Both the position numbers and the translations under genes were made by a program. Shown here one piece after another: positions 61,934 through 64,000 of a stretch of 64,000 nucleotides of DNA (its first letter is position 1; the number at the start of each line of letters is the position of its first letter). Origin of the DNA: Flavobacteriaceae bacterium (GTDB taxonomy: Bacteria > Bacteroidota > Bacteroidia > Flavobacteriales > Flavobacteriaceae); the NCBI GenBank assembly GCA_947448525.1, contig CANFNV010000006.1, positions 1 to 64,000 of the forward strand, written 5' to 3'. The notes beneath the pieces are model-generated. The model saw only the letters and a program-made list of their open reading frames with translations. It searched no databases and was not told the DNA's origin.

Positions 61934-62890
61934 ATGAAAGTAACTCAACATATTGAAAACGCTCAAGGAAAACCCTTATTTTCTTTTGAAATTCTCCCTC
62001 CTTTAAAGGGACAAAATATTCAATCTATTTTTGATAGTATTGACCCATTGATGGAATTTAATCCGCCTTTTATCGATGTAACCTATCATCGAGAAGAATA
62101 TGAATTCAAGGAATTGCCTAGTGGTTTATTACAAAAGAAAATTGTAAAAAAACGTCCTGGTACTGTTGGCATTTGTGCAGGCATTCAAAATAAGTACTCG
62201 GTAGATGCTATTCCGCATATTTTGTGTGGTGGATTTACTAAAGAAGATACCGAGAATTTATTAATTGATTTGGATTTTCTTGGAATTGATAATGTTGTCG
62301 CTCTTCGCGGAGATGCCTTGAAAAATGAAACATATTTTAAACCCGAAAAGGAAGGAAATGAATATGCGTCAGAATTAGTTTCACAAATTAGGAATTTGAA
62401 CCAAGGAATTTATTTAGATGAAGATTTAAAGAATTCTGCAAAAACTAATTTCTGTATTGGAGTTTCCGGTTATCCCGAAAAACACATGGAAGCACCTAGT
62501 TTGGATAGTGATATTCATTTTTTGAAAGAAAAAATCAGAAATGGCGCCGATTACATTATTACTCAAATGTTTTTTGACAACAAAAAATTCTTTGATTTTG
62601 TGGATAAATGCAGAGTTGCGGGTATTACTGTACCAATTATCCCTGGATTGAAACCTATTGCAACCAAGAAACAATTGAATTTAATTCCACACCGATTTTC
62701 TATAGAATTACCTGATGATTTAATTATGGCAATTGTGAAAGCAAAAGACAACGACGATGTAAAACAAATCGGAATAGAATGGTGTTTGCAACAAAGTAAA
62801 GAATTGGTTGCCGCTGGAATTCCAGTATTACATTACTATTCCATGGGAAAAGCTGAAAATATAAAAGCTATAGCAAAAGAGATTTTCTGA
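61934..62890 (+). CDS. metF: Methylenetetrahydrofolate reductase
   Basis: MetF reduces methylene-THF to methyl-THF, the methyl donor for MetH. 318 residues: N-terminal FSFEILPPLKGQ (about 15-26), DVTYHREEYE (about 47-56), LGIDNVVALRGDAL (about 115-128), the flavin-site region YASELVSQIR, and FIITQMFFDN-like DYIITQMFFDN (about 211-221). It lies 76 nt after the metH C part in a spacer with imperfect TCATAAAGT repeats, and is presumably on the same SAM-I-controlled transcript. Confidence 0.96.
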   Translation: MKVTQHIENAQGKPLFSFEILPPLKGQNIQSIFDSIDPLMEFNPPFIDVTYHREEYEFKELPSGLLQKKIVKKRPGTVGICAGIQNKYSVDAIPHILCGGFTKEDTENLLIDLDFLGIDNVVALRGDALKNETYFKPEKEGNEYASELVSQIRNLNQGIYLDEDLKNSAKTNFCIGVSGYPEKHMEAPSLDSDIHFLKEKIRNGADYIITQMFFDNKKFFDFVDKCRVAGITVPIIPGLKPIATKKQLNLIPHRFSIELPDDLIMAIVKAKDNDDVKQIGIEWCLQQSKELVAAGIPVLHYYSMGKAENIKAIAKEIF

Positions 62891-62895
62891 TATTT

Positions 62896-62930
62896 AAAAC
62901 CCCAGAATTCTATGAAATCTGGGGTTTTGA
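62896..62930. terminator. Terminator between metF and queA
   Basis: Perfect 11-bp stem AAAACCCCAGA/TCTGGGGTTTT with an 11-nt loop. The T run is short (TTTT), and it sits between converging genes. Confidence 0.7.
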
Positions 62931-62968
62931 ATTAAGATATTTTAATTTTTATACTATTGAAAAATATA

Positions 62969-64000
62969 TTATAAAATTAACATTGCATCGCCATAAGAAT
63001 AAAATTTATATCCTTCTTTGATGGCTTCGTCGTATGCTTTTTTCATTAAATCATGTCCGCAAAAAGCAGAAATCATCATTAATAAAGTTGATTTTGGCGT
63101 GTGGAAATTAGTAACCATTGAATCAGCTATGCTGAAATCGTAGGGTGGAAAAATGAATTTATTTGTCCAACCATCAAATGGATTTAAGGTTCTTTGTGAT
63201 GAAACTGAACTTTCAATGGCACGCATAGAAGTGGTTCCTATACAACATATTCTTTTCTTTTTGATTTTAGCATTGTTAACAATGTCACAAGCTTTTTGAC
63301 TTATTTTTAATTCCTCAGAATCCATTTTATGTTTAGACAAATCCTCAACTTCAACCGGATTAAAAGTCCCCAAACCTACGTGAAGGGTAACTTCAGCAAA
63401 GTCAACACCTTTAATTTCTAATCTTTTCAGAAGATGTTTAGAAAAGTGCAAACCAGCTGTTGGTGCAGCTACAGCTCCTTCTTCTTTGGCATAAATGGTT
63501 TGATAACGATCGGCATCTTCTGGAGTTACTTCCCGATTAATGTATTTCGGAATTGGAGTTTCACCAAGTTCGGTAAGTTTTCGTCTAAATTCTTCATAAG
63601 AACCATCATATAGAAAACGTAGTGTTCTTCCACGAGAAGTGGTATTGTCAATAACTTCGGCTACCAATGAGTCGTCGTCACCAAAATACAATTTATTTCC
63701 GATTCTTATTTTACGAGCAGGATCTACCAATACATCCCAAAGTCTTTGTTCAGCATTCAATTCTCTTAATAAGAAAACCTCGATTCTTGCTCCCGTTTTT
63801 TCTTTGTTTCCAAACATTCTAGCAGGAAAAACTTTGGTATTATTTAAAATCATAACATCACCATCACCAAAATAATCAATGATGTCTTTAAACATTTTGT
63901 GTTCTATAGTTCCTTTTTTTCTATCGATTACCATTAAACGAGACTCGTCACGGTTTTCGGCAGGAAATTCGGCTAATAATTCTGTTGGAAGATTGAATTG
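62969..64000 (-). CDS. queA: SAM:tRNA ribosyltransferase-isomerase QueA (5' end beyond window)
   Basis: QueA transfers and isomerises the ribosyl group of SAM onto preQ1 in tRNA, making epoxyqueuosine. The frame stays open to the window edge. The visible part begins [20 protein letters not shown], which is the family's N terminus, so only a few codons are missing. Motifs include [40 protein letters not shown] and [14 protein letters not shown]. The internal ATG at 63934 is not the start. It is another SAM user beside metK, metH and metF. Confidence 0.96.
   Translation of the reverse strand, partial: QFNLPTELLAEFPAENRDESRLMVIDRKKGTIEHKMFKDIIDYFGDGDVMILNNTKVFPARMFGNKEKTGARIEVFLLRELNAEQRLWDVLVDPARKIRIGNKLYFGDDDSLVAEVIDNTTSRGRTLRFLYDGSYEEFRRKLTELGETPIPKYINREVTPEDADRYQTIYAKEEGAVAAPTAGLHFSKHLLKRLEIKGVDFAEVTLHVGLGTFNPVEVEDLSKHKMDSEELKISQKACDIVNNAKIKKKRICCIGTTSMRAIESSVSSQRTLNPFDGWTNKFIFPPYDFSIADSMVTNFHTPKSTLLMMISAFCGHDLMKKAYDEAIKEGYKFYSYGDAMLIL

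Overview
The window is chromosomal DNA of a Flavobacteriaceae bacterium, most likely Flavobacterium or a close relative. This rests on strongly AT-rich DNA, promoters of the Bacteroidetes TAnnTTTG type before many genes, A-rich start contexts without clear Shine-Dalgarno sequences, a type IX secretion component (PorT) with a secreted T9SS-sorted protein, a GLPGLI protein, a lipoprotein-type TamA (TamL), a class II HMG-CoA reductase and an AccD lacking its zinc ribbon. No phage, plasmid, IS element, CRISPR array or defence locus was seen; this is core genome.

Layout. 1-7.8 kb: tRNA-Phe, then a tightly packed operon coaX / outer-membrane protein / TPR protein / lptC / small membrane protein / CNNM-CBS transporter, followed by a PpiD-like foldase. 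7.8-10.1 kb (minus): HMG-CoA reductase and a GHMP kinase of the mevalonate route. 10.2-16.3 kb: dipeptidyl peptidase IV, two POT peptide transporters and a thioredoxin-like protein, which make a peptide breakdown and uptake cluster. 16.3-20.6 kb (minus): surE, a small membrane protein, lpxB and a comEC split by a one-base frameshift. 20.7-23.0 kb: the processing protease Prc. 23.1-30.4 kb (minus): purH and the elongation operon mreB-mreC-mreD-PBP2-rodA. 30.6-37.3 kb: an ABC permease, accD, fbaA, tamL and an rRNA/tRNA methyltransferase. 37.3-41.4 kb (minus): porT, ubiE, folA, thyA and a bifunctional-nuclease-family protein. 41.5-44.6 kb: etfBA divergent from pdhB. 44.7-49.9 kb: a DUF5686 protein and a membrane pyrophosphatase with a cysteine-rich tail. 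50-55.2 kb: deoxynucleoside kinase with an unknown secreted protein, then a GLPGLI protein and a TonB-receptor-like barrel. 55.3-64 kb: a methionine/SAM region: metK, a T9SS-sorted protein, split metH, metF and queA (cut by the window end).

Most notable. metK appears to have a SAM-II riboswitch in its leader, while about 1.1 kb away the metH-metF operon has a SAM-I (S-box) riboswitch, so two unrelated SAM sensors would control SAM synthesis and methionine synthesis side by side. The 468-base gap between thyA and folA holds a perfect 18-bp LacI-like palindrome, a 22-codon very basic micro-ORF and a strong plus-strand terminator, which suggests an unannotated small transcript. Other oddities are the frameshifted comEC, eleven cysteines in the pyrophosphatase tail, an AccD with all four zinc cysteines replaced, a stretch of MetH that looks derived from an intergenic repeat, and a TTG-started tamL with almost no leader.

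All calls come from reading the sequence and recalled family knowledge; no database search was run.
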